From Acanthochlamys bracteata (taxonomy: Eukaryota; Streptophyta; Magnoliopsida; Pandanales; Velloziaceae), in contig CM034144.1 of assembly GCA_019914995.1 (NCBI GenBank), forward strand, positions 2,759,489 through 2,823,488: a stretch of 64,000 nt of DNA. The letters run 5' to 3'. Positions 48,601 to 61,339 of the stretch are shown here, in pieces. Each line of letters begins with the position of its first letter. The first letter of the stretch is position 1. Under the pieces are notes generated by a model. The model was not told where the DNA came from. It did not search any database and saw only the letters and a list, made by a program, of their open reading frames with translations. Both the position numbers and the translations under genes were made by a program.

Positions 48601-48720
48601 ATCCATGCCCCCCAAAGGAAATGGATATGCATCAACAATACCCAAGACTCCGAAGCCATTGAAAAGTACGTATAAGCCGGGTAGCTCTAATTTTATGGGA
48701 AGGTTTATCAAGTTCTAACA
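45601..48720 (-). mobile_element. Degenerate Ty3/gypsy pol, related to the 15-22.8 kb element
   Basis: Minus strand, right to left: protease end (48711-48480: [26 protein letters not shown]), RT 48450-47770 with [31 protein letters not shown] and FFDDILVYS, open over 313 codons, then RT/RNase H at 47754-47377 (LRGFLGLTGYYRHFV). RNase H end and integrase zinc region follow at 47136-46753 (YHVGKTNIIADVLSRRPE, HNSLLRGHGGHF). Integrase core is about 46620-46330 and the C-terminal part 46323-45640 (YNTSTHSSTKTLP, YRLALP, IHPVIHVSQFKD). Broken by several frameshifts and stops. Gag and LTRs not found. Confidence 0.85.
48572..48662. repeat. 22-bp direct duplication CCAAGACTCCGAAGCCATTGAA
   Basis: The 22-mer that encodes IQWLRSLG in the protease occurs at 48572-48593 and again at 48641-48662 (given here in full only in the call title). 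The second copy lies where the gypsy similarity ends and reads in another frame (FNGFGVLG). Confidence 0.75.
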
Positions 48721-50706
48721 CTATGTGGGAGGACTTCTCTCCATCCTTTAGTAGAGTTCATCCTTATGGATAAGGTTAGCCTTCTAGCGGAGGGGAATGG
48801 TACGATGTCATGTAACCTCCCACAACATGGACACTTTGCCTAGTAAGGTCAAGACGTGCATCTAAGGCAGTTGAGCAGGAGTTTGGGTACTTCCCAGGTA
48901 CCTAACAGAAGCACTTGGGCATGGCTTGGGTGCACCCGATGACCATACCTCAGCCACTTTTCTAGCAAACAACCCCAGCATGTTACCCACACCTCTAGCA
49001 AGCATAAACACATGAGGAGACACGAACAAGATAAAAATAGGATCTATACAGCTTAAGAGCACGGACTCGCACCAGATTAACGGAGGCAAGACGTCTTCCA
49101 GCTAAGTGCCTTCATTACCATAATAGATAGGTTGACATATCTAAACTAACTAGAAAGTAGTTTTGCCGTCCTTAGAGAGACGGCAATAAGTAAAAATATA
49201 GATATGCATTATGAAAGAACCCATTAAGAATTATGTATGCTATCTTCAGTTTTTAGCTTAGTTTAGCTAGTTTTTATTCTTGTTCTCTTGCAATTCTCTG
49301 TTGTAGTGTATCAATGTTTCATACAAGTTGCTATACTCTTCACATACCTAGAATTCTCAAGCATGTTAAGTTAGAAAATGATTTTGGCTTTTTGAGTTTC
49401 TGCTCGAGGCAAACCAAGCTAAGATCAATAATTTTTGTTAGAGAGGCTTCAATTGACCCGTTGAATGCACACCTAATAATGTATATGCCAATTCATCTTG
49501 CCAACCCAATACAGACCATGCGGATCCCAAGTCACCGTCATATGCTCCTGCTGCGGTGTGCCGCAGCTACCCGCCATCATGCACGCACACAAAAGATCCT
49601 CCTTTTTCCCCTCTTGCTCTCATTTGGACTCTTGCTTCGTTGCCGTAATACCGGAAGTTGAGTCAACAGCAGAAACTAGTTAATAATGAACAAAAAGTGG
49701 ATAAATAAAAATTAGGCCAGATCTGATGCGAGCAAATTAAGGCGGATTGTCTGTAACAAAATTACAAATGGATTGGATGAGCCAGACCTGGACTTATTAG
49801 GAGGTCGATTTTTGACATTGAACCAATCCACCAGCTGACCAAATGTTAACCTGTGTAATCCTATGCTATGAAGAAGTTCACTCAAAGTCCTCTTGAATAG
49901 GAACTTCAATTGAAGACACACAATGTGTACGTGCTCTAGTTGTCCTCAGCTTGGAGCATTTTAGGCCTCAACGTAAAATGCTCCAAGCTAACTTCGTTTG
50001 TCCCAAATTAGAGCTTCCCTGAGAATATTTTTTGATCTTAACAACTGCATCCATCCATCTCAGCCGACCTGGTCCCTCACATAAGCTAACATGCATAGAC
50101 TAAGTTCTGCTATTTTATATTCACAAATAATTCTTAAACCAAAATCATTCAAATAATTCATATACACTTTAGCAATAATTTAATTTTTTAATTTAATTAT
50201 AAAATAAAAACTCATTTTTAGTACAAAAAATTGCATCTTATAAAAATAACTTTAATGAAAATAAAATATAAATTGTTAGATAACAAAATACATAAAATTA
50301 TAATCAAATAATCTCTTGCAAGTGAAAAAGAAAAAAAAAACAACATCCTTAAGCACATCCCAAAAGCAGTAACTAGAAGAAACCAATTTAAAAAAACTGA
50401 AACTCTTATCAGATAAATCTGGGAGTACTGTTCCGTTGCTTTCATACCAAACAACTCTTTTTTCCAGATGTCCCATTTAAGTTCTCACATCTTTCTGCCT
50501 TAAGTCACTAGCGACACGTTGCTCACTCGCTATTTTTCCTTCTAGAGAATTTCTGCATAAATCTTAAATATTCCAAAATCTCCTTCGAAACCAGAATAGA
50601 ATAGAAAGAGAAGACGGATCCAAAAGTACTTGGAAAAGCTACAGATTGTGTTTCACAAACCAGAGAAAGGAAAACAAAGGAAAGCTTGCTTGCTCGCTTG
50701 ATTGAC
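48721..50706. other. Intergenic, unclassified
   Basis: About 48721-49130 has higher G+C and words such as GGGTGCACCCGATG and GGTACCTGG that recall LTR-like DNA, but no paired copy is present. Open stretches at 49314-49661 (+) and 49921-49712 (-) have no signature. The rest is AT-rich. Confidence 0.3.
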
Positions 50707-50976
50707 ATGGCGTTTGATTTGCTGATGGTAGTTGTTGCAGCGAAACTGCCGCTACTTCAGTTAGTGAGAGCTGGGCAGTTTCTGTGGCCACTGAGCATCT
50801 GCTTCCCGAGAGCAAGAGAACTGCCTAGGGTATGTAATACTCTAGGAAGGGTTGCATCTCTGTTCGTTTTGTGGTTACGAGATATCGTTGTCACCGATAT
50901 TGAAGCTCGGCAGAGATCAGAACGGAATTTTCGGTTCGTTCCTGAGCAACTCGGCGATGATCAGCGGCAACGATGA
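50707..50976 (+). CDS. Small unrecognised protein, 89 residues
   Basis: Starts MAFDLLMVVVAAKLPLLQLV after a plausible leader. A hydrophobic first 35 residues are followed by a basic middle (FPRARELPRV), a second hydrophobic stretch (SLFVLWLRDIVV) and a charged tail ending GDDQRQR. Base composition is clearly richer in G+C than the flanking DNA, and the region ends in a T-rich stretch. These features favour a real short gene, possibly membrane-associated, but I know no family for it. A chance open frame is possible. Confidence 0.4.
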   Translation: MAFDLLMVVVAAKLPLLQLVRAGQFLWPLSICFPRARELPRVCNTLGRVASLFVLWLRDIVVTDIEARQRSERNFRFVPEQLGDDQRQR

Positions 50977-51899
50977 TATTCCGTCGCTACGGTGCTTAAC
51001 GCTGTTTCATAGTTACTTTTTTTATTTTTATTTTTAAAAATAATTTTTCTCAGTAGAGAGTTTGTGTTATACTAATATAGCTGGCTAGCTATTTAGGTTC
51101 TTTTACTGCTAGGCGAATTGTGAATGCCCACCTTTGTTCATCACTTAGTAGATTAAGTTGTAATTAAAGAGTTTACAAAGACTTCTTTGTGTAAATTGTA
51201 AGAAAAGTATATAATGATTTTTTCTGAAATTGTTGCTTCCTTGCAAAGTTCAGTTTATATTTGTGACCACTGGCATATGTTGGTTGCATAAATATAATGA
51301 TTTTACTTTCTGAATAATTGATTACTTGTGAAGTGGCTCTACGAAATTCGAGATAGATTATAATAGCTCACTTATAGGCAACTTTTCCCTATTGACATTT
51401 TCAATATAAAATTATGCAATTATTCACATTTTTTGCTTGGAAGATGGAATACTATATATGGAAGACACATAGTACATGTTCAGCAAGTGGGTAATCTGCT
51501 CAAATTAGTAACATATTTGTATAACGATATTCTGAGACTATTCTATATAAACTATAAATTATTTGTCTTGTTGTCCGCCTCATTACTGATGCCATAAAGA
51601 AAAAGAAACTATAATACTAATAAGATGTTTTATCTTTTTTTCCTGCTGCTGTCTTAATATAAATACGGCAAGATACAAAGAAATGTGTCGAAACTTATTG
51701 GTTTCTAACGGTCCTTAGATTGTGCGTTTGTGCAAACAATATTTTGGGTTTCTACAATTTAAGTAACTACAGTGACCGAGCGATAGAGACGTACGAATGT
51801 AGGGATCTTATGATAAACAAATATTATAGATCAAATAGTGTTTCACAGTTGAAGAATTATTAGTAACGACTACGAATATTGGCAATCTCTCCCTCATGT
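50977..51899. other. Intergenic, AT-rich
   Basis: 3' flank of the small ORF, then nothing recognised up to the hAT-like copy 5. Confidence 0.4.
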
Positions 51900-52726
51900 T
51901 AGGGGTGACAAACTTGATAGATCGGTTTTAGATCGATTATAGGTCACATTTATTTAATTTTAATTTAATCTATAAATTTATACGGATCAAAATAATTAAC
52001 TATATCTATTAATAATCAAGTCATATTTCAGTCAATCTATTTAATTAATTAAAATTTTTTATTTTTAATTTTATATTTAAGATTTAGCAAATTTATATAT
52101 TAGTTATAATAAAAATGAACGATATTTTTAGTGACAAGATATAGTAAATATTTTGTCAAAATGTGTTTTTATTATAATATCTTCATCAGTCCTTAAAATA
52201 TTCAAAAAAAATTTATCTTTATTTTTTGACATATATGGTGACAGTTAAAATTTTATGATTATAAATATATATTAATAATTTTGATAAACATAGCTATCTA
52301 ACAAAATTTTCATAAAGTTTTTTATACAATATTCAAATTCGTCATTACAAAAATACCTACATAGTAATATTTTTGATAATATTATAATTTTTATTTTACA
52401 CTACTTTATTAAGATATAAAAATAAAATTAAATTATAAATATAATATAATTTAATAATTTATAATTATTGTTATCGATTATTTTTATTGCTAATATTTTA
52501 AAAAATAAAAAATAAAAATTAAATATTATTTTTTTAAGAGATGACAATTAGAGTTGGTTGGTTAATTTCGGTTTAACCTGGGTCAATTCATTTAATAATT
52601 GTGTGAAATTCGCTCAACCTAACCCCCTCCATATATTTATACGAGTCAATTTTCTAACCCTAATTCTTATTAAATAGGTCGATTTTGGATTGCGTTTTCG
52701 AATCAGATCATATATTGTCATCCCTA
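51900..52726. mobile_element. hAT-like non-autonomous element, copy 5 (long form)
   Basis: Starts TAGGGGTGACAAAC and ends CATATATTGTCATCCCTA, the same termini as copy 1. Flanking octamers CCTCATGT (51892-51899) and TCTTATGT (52727-52734) agree at 6 of 8 positions. At 827 bp it is about 290 bp longer than copy 1; the extra DNA is AT-rich and may be a second insertion. Confidence 0.65.
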
Positions 52727-53872
52727 TCTTATGTCTTTTTCAAGGATATAATATGTGATAACATTATATTAATTAGTGGTTAGTTCAAGAGGTGGACTTT
52801 AGGATACGAGAAAGCCTTTATTGTAAGAGCGTAATTTGTTAGGATAGATATTATAGCGTTACTTATTATATAGTTAAAATGTAAGACATTCTTTTTTTTA
52901 TTGATACGGTGAAAATTAATCTAGGTAAGATTGGGTACTAATTTGAAATAGTGGTCTCCAACTATGAATATTATTATCATGTTTAAAACTTCAAATTGAT
53001 GAAAGAAGATTTGTTGTATGGTGATGGAGCCAAGATACAAAGGATGGGTGGTCAAGCTTGTAACAAAAGAGGGATCATATGCTACACATCCACCAAACAC
53101 ATAGGGCAAATTTTATTTGAGGATTCGCAATAAATGTTATACGCAGTATTGGCAGATCCAGATCAGATTGTTCAGATCGATTCAGAAGTTGTCGATTCAA
53201 AACCAACAGTTTGGATCTACAAGTGAATCCCTCATGCATGCCATCCGCTTCGATCTAGATTGATTCGGGTGGTTCTCGAATGACGCGTTGTTCGCTTGGG
53301 TTGATTCGAATTGGGCTGAAATAAAAATTAAAATAAAAAAGCTTTACACACCGTTCGATCCAGCTCCTTGCTCATCTAGGTTTCCTCAAATTACTTCTTC
53401 TCATTTAAATTTTCTTCCGACTCCTTGCTGTCCGCTCTAGTTCCACCTTATTTTGTATTTTTGTTTTGTGCAGTTACATACGGTAATGGCATTTCGTCTT
53501 CTTCTTGTCCAGCTACTAGTGCTGGACCAAAGCCGCTTGCTTCCATTGGTCCTTGCGGAAGTGTTCCATCATCTGCTCACCATCAGCACCATCCTCATGT
53601 GTTTGCCACTCTTTAAGCGGCCGCAAACATTGTTCTTCTTCGATAGCAACTCCATTGTACGTTACATCATGGCACTGTTGGCTTTGCTTGGTCCTTTTTC
53701 TTCTTTTGTACTCTAACTTGGTTCTTCTCTCGATTCACTACTTCTAGTTTTTCATCTCTCTCCAATTATTTAATTCCCTCTAATGAAATCGAGAATTTCT
53801 TCTTTCTGTAATCCTTCAATTCAGTTGTTCTTCTTATTCTTCAATCTATTCATTTTGATTCTGTCTTCGAAG
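52727..53872. other. Intergenic with a GC-richer patch 53150-53640
   Basis: No gene named. An open frame at 53425-53616 contains YGNGISSSSCPATSAGPKPL and HHQHHPHVF; it is low-complexity and not recognised. The last part may be the leader of the VAP27-like remnant. Confidence 0.3.
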
Positions 53873-54130
53873 ATGAGCTCTAGAGAGTTACTTGTGGTCA
53901 AACCGTTAGAGTCAAAATTTTTAAGTTCTCGAATTGTAAATTTTCTTCTATAATTATCGGATCTCTTGTGAATTGTTGATTGTAAGCCTGAATTTTGATG
54001 ATATTTCTTTTCCTTTTTTTGAAATTTCTTATGTTGTTTGTTTTTGGTGGGGAGAATAATTGAGTTGAAAGAACAGATCTCATGCTTGCTTCAGCTAACT
54101 AACAAGACTGATGAATATGTTGCGCTCAAG
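53873..54130 (+). pseudogene. VAP27-like (vesicle-associated protein) gene remnant, first two exons
   Basis: Exon 1 (53873-53935) reads MSSRELLVVKPLESKF and is followed by a GTAAAT donor. Exon 2 (54065-54130), after a TTGAG acceptor, reads LKEQISCLLQLTNKTDEYVA. Together they match the start of the MSP domain of plant VAP27 proteins, which anchor ER-plasma-membrane contact sites and bind FFAT motifs. The rest of the MSP domain (the KTTNPKKY region and beyond), the coiled coil and the tail anchor are not found downstream. The residues just before the exon junction (FLSSRI) deviate from the family, and the donor after exon 2 is AT instead of GT. I call it a truncated pseudogene. Confidence 0.65.
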
Positions 54131-56586
54131 ATGATTGATTTGCTTTTATACATAACTAAAACAAGAAAAAAGGGAAACCTCAAGGGAAAAAATTTCAAAC
54201 TCAAGAACAATGTTCATGTCTGCGCAGCGGCGCCGGAAGGACAATTCTCTATTGGAATGCACACTATTTAATAGTAATTTTGGCTCGGTTGGTCGACACG
54301 TTAACCTGTCTGCTTAATATGGGAACCGTCAATCCGAAAAGCTTTATGGATCGAGGTTTGATTTAGTTCATTAAACTATGGTTTATTGATTGTATGGCTT
54401 TGCCCCTACTATTACCTAGTAACGGGGCAACTGTATGCCTAAATTAAATGCATGTTTGACATTACTTATTCAAGTTTTTTTTTTATTTCATTTCTATTTG
54501 TTATTATTATGAACTTTTCAATATTTAGAACTTTGAAAAATCTAGTTGAACTATATATTACAAAATTGTTTATTTTTATATTATTTTGATAACAAAGAAA
54601 CTCATTTTTTAAAATTCTAAAATATTTTAAAAAATTTATTTTATTTTATGCAATTCAGACGATCTTTATTTCGTGACGCTCTACTTTTGTGTTGTCTGTA
54701 TATACCTGAAAATTTTAATTGTGGTGAAATTTTACATAACCCATTACAACACGGAAAATCTCCAAATGTACACTAGATCGATTTCATAGTGCCAAAAGGA
54801 GATTTTTTTTTCGTAACTCTAATTTCTTTTTCACCCTTCTTCTCTCTCATTTTTTTTGTTTCCGTAAATTTATTTAAGGTATTGAATTGGATAGAGAAAC
54901 AAAGCATTCATAATTCAAAACATATATGATATGTGATAATATTCATTAATATTTAAAAACTTTTGAAGCAATTATAATGAACGAAAACATGTTTCGAAAG
55001 AAGTGTAAAACTACTACAACGAATTTGAAGATAAAATTGAAATAAAGTGTGCAACTTTATCATGATATATCGTTGTGCTTGTATATCTTTTCTACAACCA
55101 AGAATTTGAAGTCATAGATATCCAACTGTTATTTATAATGTGAATCAAATATTTTAATTTCTTATTTATACGTATTAGTATATAATATATTATAATAATT
55201 ATTAAAAAACTAAAATGAGTACTTTTGATTAGGGAAAAATTAACTAAAAACCTCTCAAAAATTCTATTCAAATGTATTGCACAAGTGAATAGTTATCATT
55301 TTTCATATCAATAACGAATTTCTTCCACATACATTACTGCTAATTCTAATCCAAATAAACTATCAAAAGTTTAGCTTTTGTGAAAAATCAATAAAAAATG
55401 CATAAAAGTTAGGAAAATAATAAAATATGGATTTTAAAAACAAATATTGTAGTAATTGAATTTTTAGAATTTGTCACCAATGCTTTTAATTTAATCCTTA
55501 AAAAATATAGTAACAAATGATGGTAGTTGTTAAAATTTTGTACCTAACGTCTTATGTTTAAGCACGATTTCTAGTTATGATTGGTCCAATTTAAAATCTC
55601 CTATTTAATATTTTGTGTATGTAGAGATTAACTAGAGAATATTAAGTCTTGCGAAACAATAATCATATAATTGTATTTATTTTGGTTAGTAAATATTAAA
55701 TATATTTATTAATCATGTGATTCATAAATTCTACACAATTAATAATATACTTTAGATATCAAATCTAATGTTGATCAGGGATATAAATTTAACACCTAAA
55801 GTCTTTCATATAAGAATTAATAACTCACATTCAAATTAACAATTTATATATCACATAATATATAAGAATTAAATAATTATTTAGGTTTCATCCTCAACTC
55901 TTTTAGGTACTAACGCTGACAAATAATTCTAGTAGCCAAAGTAAGCATAAGTTGAAATAAAGCAAATCTGTTGATGCTGATATGAATTCTATGTTTCTTT
56001 CTTCTCTACAATAGCTCTAAATGATTTATTCACTAGGTTGTTCTTATCTGACCTATAATTTCATCTCCGTCTCAATGCTCTGGATTCGAATCTCGTTCTA
56101 GTGCTCTATTTGTCAATGATTTTATCATTTCACATAATACCATTTGACAAAACTGAACTTATTTTCAGATCAAAAGTAATTGGATTACCCAAAAGTTAGC
56201 TGAAGCTGGATCAATGTTTTTGAAATTTAGAAAACAACTTTGTCATACTTTTGATATGAAAACCACAATATGCATAACATCTTTCAAAGTTACATGTACT
56301 GTAAGCATCAACAAAAAATACAAATTGGTTGTAGAATATTTATTACAGCGGGAAGACATATGAGGTCATAAAATCTTGCGTAATTTCCAACCTTTCTACA
56401 CTTACAATGAGTAGCAAAAAGTGTGTAATTAGAATCACTTGTTTGTAAATCCGAGAACTCACGACAAAATAAGCAGTATTAAAATATAAAAAAATGTGAA
56501 ATTTTATCCTGTAGGAACATCTTATCTCAATTCTCTTTTACGTCAAGAACATATGCTTAATACAATCTAAAATTTTCGTTTTCTTA
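54131..56586. other. Intergenic, AT-rich, no recognised gene
   Basis: No family signature in any frame, and no repeat ends found. Composition is uniformly AT-rich with many poly-A/T runs. Confidence 0.4.
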
Positions 56587-57849
56587 CACTTCCAAAAAAC
56601 CTCTTTTGCAACTATGTCTATAACGACTAAGAAAAAACAATCGCTGTTAAGAACAATGATAACTAAGACATAGTCAGTCGCTATTACTTACAACAATAGC
56701 GACTAAAATATAGATGGAGTCCCTAATATACAAGCAAACATGATTGAAGAAACTATTAGTCGCTATTGCTTAAAAAACTTCGACTTGTTTGACTGGTAGT
56801 TGCTACTATATACATAACAACGACTGAATTTTTGAAAGTCACTAGTCCTTTCAATTAATGGCGACTAACGACGTAAACTAGACGCTATTGGAGATACAGT
56901 AGCGGCTAGTTACATCATTAGTTGTATCTTATATTTAATTTGATAATAACTTTTGTAATTTACAACATTATAAGGTATAGGGCTCATCAACATTATACGG
57001 ACATGGGATGTGAGGAGGTAGATAGGGCTAACCTACCGAGTGATTTTAAAGAGAATGGTAGATTTGATGATTGGAAATGTGATTTTATTCGATGATAAAA
57101 CTTTTTTTTGTGAGTGCAAAATCCAACTTAGTTATTTTCAGTATAAAATAAAATTTTATTAGTTAATAAACTATGACATCTTTTTTATTGGCGAGGCCAT
57201 AATTATGAAAGATGCGTGAGGTAAACAACTGGATCTCTACTATGGAGATAGTGAAAGTATAGCGAGTATCTCTCATTGGACAGTAATTATATAATATTAA
57301 TTTTATATAACTTTTTTGTTCGCATTCACTTAACGAAACAATGTATAGGGATCGGGCCCGAGACCTACAAAACAATATACACTAAAAAGTACGGTGAACA
57401 AAAGGAGCATGGAGTTCAGAACGAACTAAGAGTATCTATATAATTATGACGTCTAATTATCATTTCCAATAATGCAATATTATTAATTATTTTATAATAA
57501 ATTATAGGGAAAAAATAACTCAAATGTTAGAAGAGTCATCACAGACGGAAGAACGAATGACACAAGAGCAAGCCATGTAACATGTTCTAGAAAGCTCATC
57601 GGGCTATTACCGTGGCAGAAGGCTAAGAACAAAACCAAAACGCAAAGACAGTAGCAGCTCATCCGAACTAATTTGAAATCACAAGTGACTATTCTTCAAC
57701 AACAAATACAACTGCATTGAAAATAATACAATGATCTCATTGAAATGGTGCGGCCCACGCAAGTGAGACAAGAAGGTGGACACAATTTGTCAGGTAATAT
57801 GTTAGCTAATGAGCGTAATTTTTTAGTTTAGCTTTGTTACTAATTAGTT
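56587..57849 (+). mobile_element. CACTA-like element, left end and transposase scrap
   Basis: Starts CACTTCCAAAAAACC (a worn CACTACAAAAAAACC type end) followed over about 340 bases by repeated GCGACTAA/AGTCGCTA/ACGACTGA subterminal motifs, as in the element at 28-29.3 kb. At about 57541-57700 a plus-strand segment reads ERMTQEQAM then HVLESSSGYYRGRR and a Lys/Ser-rich run. This resembles the C-terminal part of En/Spm-type transposase (the GY-RG motif). Stops interrupt it. The right end was not found. Confidence 0.55.
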
Positions 57850-58762
57850 TTATTCTTGTACTAGAAAACTTAGCTTGATAACAACTAATGGAGCCAAAAT
57901 AAAGAATAAGTGACCAAATTTGATGAGACCTATGCGTATACGATCGTCTTGGCGATGGTATTGTGTAGAAAGAATCGGATTTGGTTTTGCAGGCCAAATG
58001 AGCAGAATAGAATCCTATTAGCATTCTAAGCTTTTAATATAAAATACTTAATTTATAACAACTAAGAGGGTCAAAATAAAAAATAAGTGACTATATAACA
58101 TGAAACATATGCGTGCACAATCATCTCAGTCAGGGTGATGCGTAGAAAGAATCGAATTTTATTTTGGAGGCCGAGCGAGTAGAATATGATCCTATTAGCA
58201 TTCATAAGATTTTGTTATAAAAAATTTAACTTTATAATAACTAAGAGGGTCAAAATGAAAAATTAGCAACCAAATGATATGAAACCTATCTATGCACGAT
58301 AATCTAGGTGAAGATGACGCGTAGCAAAAATCGGATTTAGTTTTAGATGCCGAACGAGTAGAATAAGATCCTATTAGTATTCTTAATATTTTAGTATAGA
58401 AAACTTATCTTTATATCAGCTAAAGAGTTCAAAATGAAAAGTAAGCGACCAAATGATTTGAAACCTACACGTACACAACGTCTCGACAAAGGTGACTAGT
58501 AGGAAAAATCGGATTTTGTTTTAGAGACTGAACAAGTAGAATTGGATCCTATTAGCATTCCTAATATTTTAATATAGAAAGCTTAGCTTTATAACAACAA
58601 AGGGTGTCAAAATGAAAAGTTACCGACCAAATAATATGAAACCTATACACCATCATGTCGGTAAGGTGACACATAGAAAGAATCGGATTTATTTTTGGAG
58701 GCCGAACAAGTAGAATAGGATCCTATTAGCATTTTTAGGATTTTAATATAGAAAACTTAGAG
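57850..58762 (+). repeat. Tandem array: five units of about 178 bp
   Basis: The marker CCTATTAGCATT (or CCTATTAGTATT) occurs at 58014, 58191, 58370, 58548 and 58722, with offsets 177, 179, 178 and 174. Each unit carries AACTAAGAGGGTCAAAAT, a GAAACCTAT stretch, AGAATCGGATTT, GGAGGCCGAACAAGTAGAAT and a TTTTAATATAGAAAACTTAG end. No coding capacity. It lies inside or next to the CACTA-like element. Confidence 0.9.
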
Positions 58763-61339
58763 TTTGAAGTTTAAATTATTTGTCTAATTATGTTTGCGAG
58801 AACCAATCAGAACATAATAAAAGAGAGTAGGATTAATAACTATGATTAAAATTTTTTGGATCAAGATAGTATGATTGCATGATTTTTTATTTCACAATTT
58901 TTAACGCATCTCTTATTTAATTTTAAGATGGACCAAAGTTAGAATAAATTAGAGATAGGTGATTTTAGACTGGACTAAGATTAGAATCATACTGTCTTAT
59001 TTTCTTCAGGAATGAGGTGATGTTCCAGCCGTATGCCCATAGCCTCTAAATCCTATCGAGCATTAAAACTATCCTTTGATTTACCTTCGAAATTCATTAA
59101 GGTCCCAGGAATTCTTTCAGTAATATTTTTTTCAAAGTGCATACATCAAGATTATGGCGTGTAACAAATGTCTCCAATAAGACAATTCTAAAAATATACT
59201 TCTTTTGCACCAATTCAAATGTGTATTTGGCCGCTTTTTTTTTTTTTTTAATATCGGTGGCTTTCCAAATTATGTTCCTTTTATTGCCACTAACTGTAAC
59301 AAAATATCATTTGCATGCAAATCTATATGCTTTGTCCTTTTTTTAGGCTTACTATTAAACTTCTTACTCTTCCTTAGATGATGATTGGAATGTAAAAATT
59401 GTTAGTGATCACTATAGCATATCTTATTTTTTATACTTTTTCACGATGTGTTCTTACTGCAAATAGGACAAGCAAGCTCACATTTCGTTATTCACACCGA
59501 AAGATCTCCATATGTAAGAAAATCACTTATACTCCAAATGATCGCATTATGCAAATTGGAGATGCTCCGAGTAACTGCGTCATATGTTTTAAGCCCTCTC
59601 TTCCACAAATCTTTTAATTCATCTATTAGCAGTGATGAAAACACATCTAATTCTTTACAAGGTTGTCTTAGGCCGGGAACCAACAATTACAATATAAATA
59701 AAGGCTCTTTCATGCATCTCCACGAAAGCAAATTGTATGGTGTAAGTATAACATGCCACAAGCTATATGGTTTATTTATATAGTTGAATGAAGTGAAACC
59801 ATATGTTGATAAACCCAATTCATCTTTCTTTTTTTAATAGGATGAGTTTGCATTGTTGTTGGTTATTATTGTTGATTCATTAAGTTGGCAAGCATAACCT
59901 CATAAAGACCATACACCTCATACAAACAGATTTTAGTAATGTATAATTGGATATCTAAAAATATCCAAATAATACTAATATAAGTAAGATACTAGAAAAG
60001 TACAAAATTTTACATCTAAAGTCTTATGTAAAGGCAAAATAATATAAAAAAGTAATATGATATCAACATTTTTTGATTTATTTATCAATATTTTAACTAT
60101 AGGTACAAATAATACATTTGTTATATGCGAAAGCACTATGGTAGCATATTCCGACTTGCAAATAAAATTAATAGAAAAGTATGATACCAAACACCAACTA
60201 ATAAAATAATAGCATTATAAAAACTTCTAAAACGTACATAATCTTTTTAGTAAGCTATTTTTTTTATTATGAAAAGTAGTAAGCGTATTGTTATAATTTA
60301 AAGTACTTTTTAACATTAAATAATTACAGTTCCATTTTAATAGTATATCAAATTTGAATTTTTGATCTACAAATGTTTGGCAGTGCAACACCTCTTAAAT
60401 TCAATTAAGGGTTGGTTTGAATTAGCAAGACAAGATGTAGAAACAGATAACATTAATTTATTTATTTATCAACTTCCTGATTGCATAATTAAGTGGATAA
60501 TATGATAAGCACAACATTGATATGGTAACATTCTCTATGTACAAGTTTAGCTCCATCTTAGAAAATTGAATTGTCTTTGCATTGTTTAGTATGATGGAAA
60601 TGATACAAGTACTTATGCCAAAATTATTTGCTACACTCATAGTGCATGTAGTAACATTTTTATAATCATGGGTAATATTAATAAATTTAAAACCAATAAC
60701 TTTTTTTGAATAGCTGATTGTGGATCTAAATAGTGTGCGTTCTATAATATCTAATCTTACTTAGCTCTACCGCACTAAATATCAAATGTTAACACAATAA
60801 AAATGTATATCGAGTATAATTGAGATCTTAATACAGTGCGTAGTTTATTATAATAAGTAATAATATTATCTTTATTACTTGTACTACTAGCTTTGTGAAA
60901 TTGTGGATAAGATGTTCTTTGACTCAACAAAGTTAATAGACAAATTCGTAAAGAAAATCATACATATTAGGATTCTCTAACTATATTAGAATCACAGTAT
61001 CAAGTACTTACCAGACCATCTATATTAAATTGAAACTGAGTTTTCGAAGGCTCCCTTCTGATTTTCTTTTCTTTTTAACGCATCTCTTATCATGGCTTAT
61101 TAAATGTCAGGTTTCAACAATTAGTAGAAGCATATGCAAAAATTATATCTTACTATTTTTATTTAGTACTATCATTTTACTTATTTTTTTTCATATCCAA
61201 CGGAGAAAGTTGGATTTGAAAGTCTCGCTGCGAAAAATGTCCAGCAAGTACCTATGAGTACCTATATCTTATATATATATGGATATAGGGCACCCTCGCC
61301 CTTAGGGATACCATGAGCATTGCCCTATTTATAATATTT
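58763..61339. other. Intergenic, AT-rich, no recognised gene
   Basis: Several 60-110-codon open stretches (59137, 59399, 59448, 61030 on +; 60190, 60640 on -) show no signature. The right end of the CACTA-like element may be in the first few hundred bases but was not identified. Confidence 0.4.

Noticed and set aside
56640..56920. CRISPR-like spaced GCGACTAA repeats
   Set aside because: Short, irregularly spaced, in both orientations and near a CACTA end in a plant genome; they are subterminal repeats.
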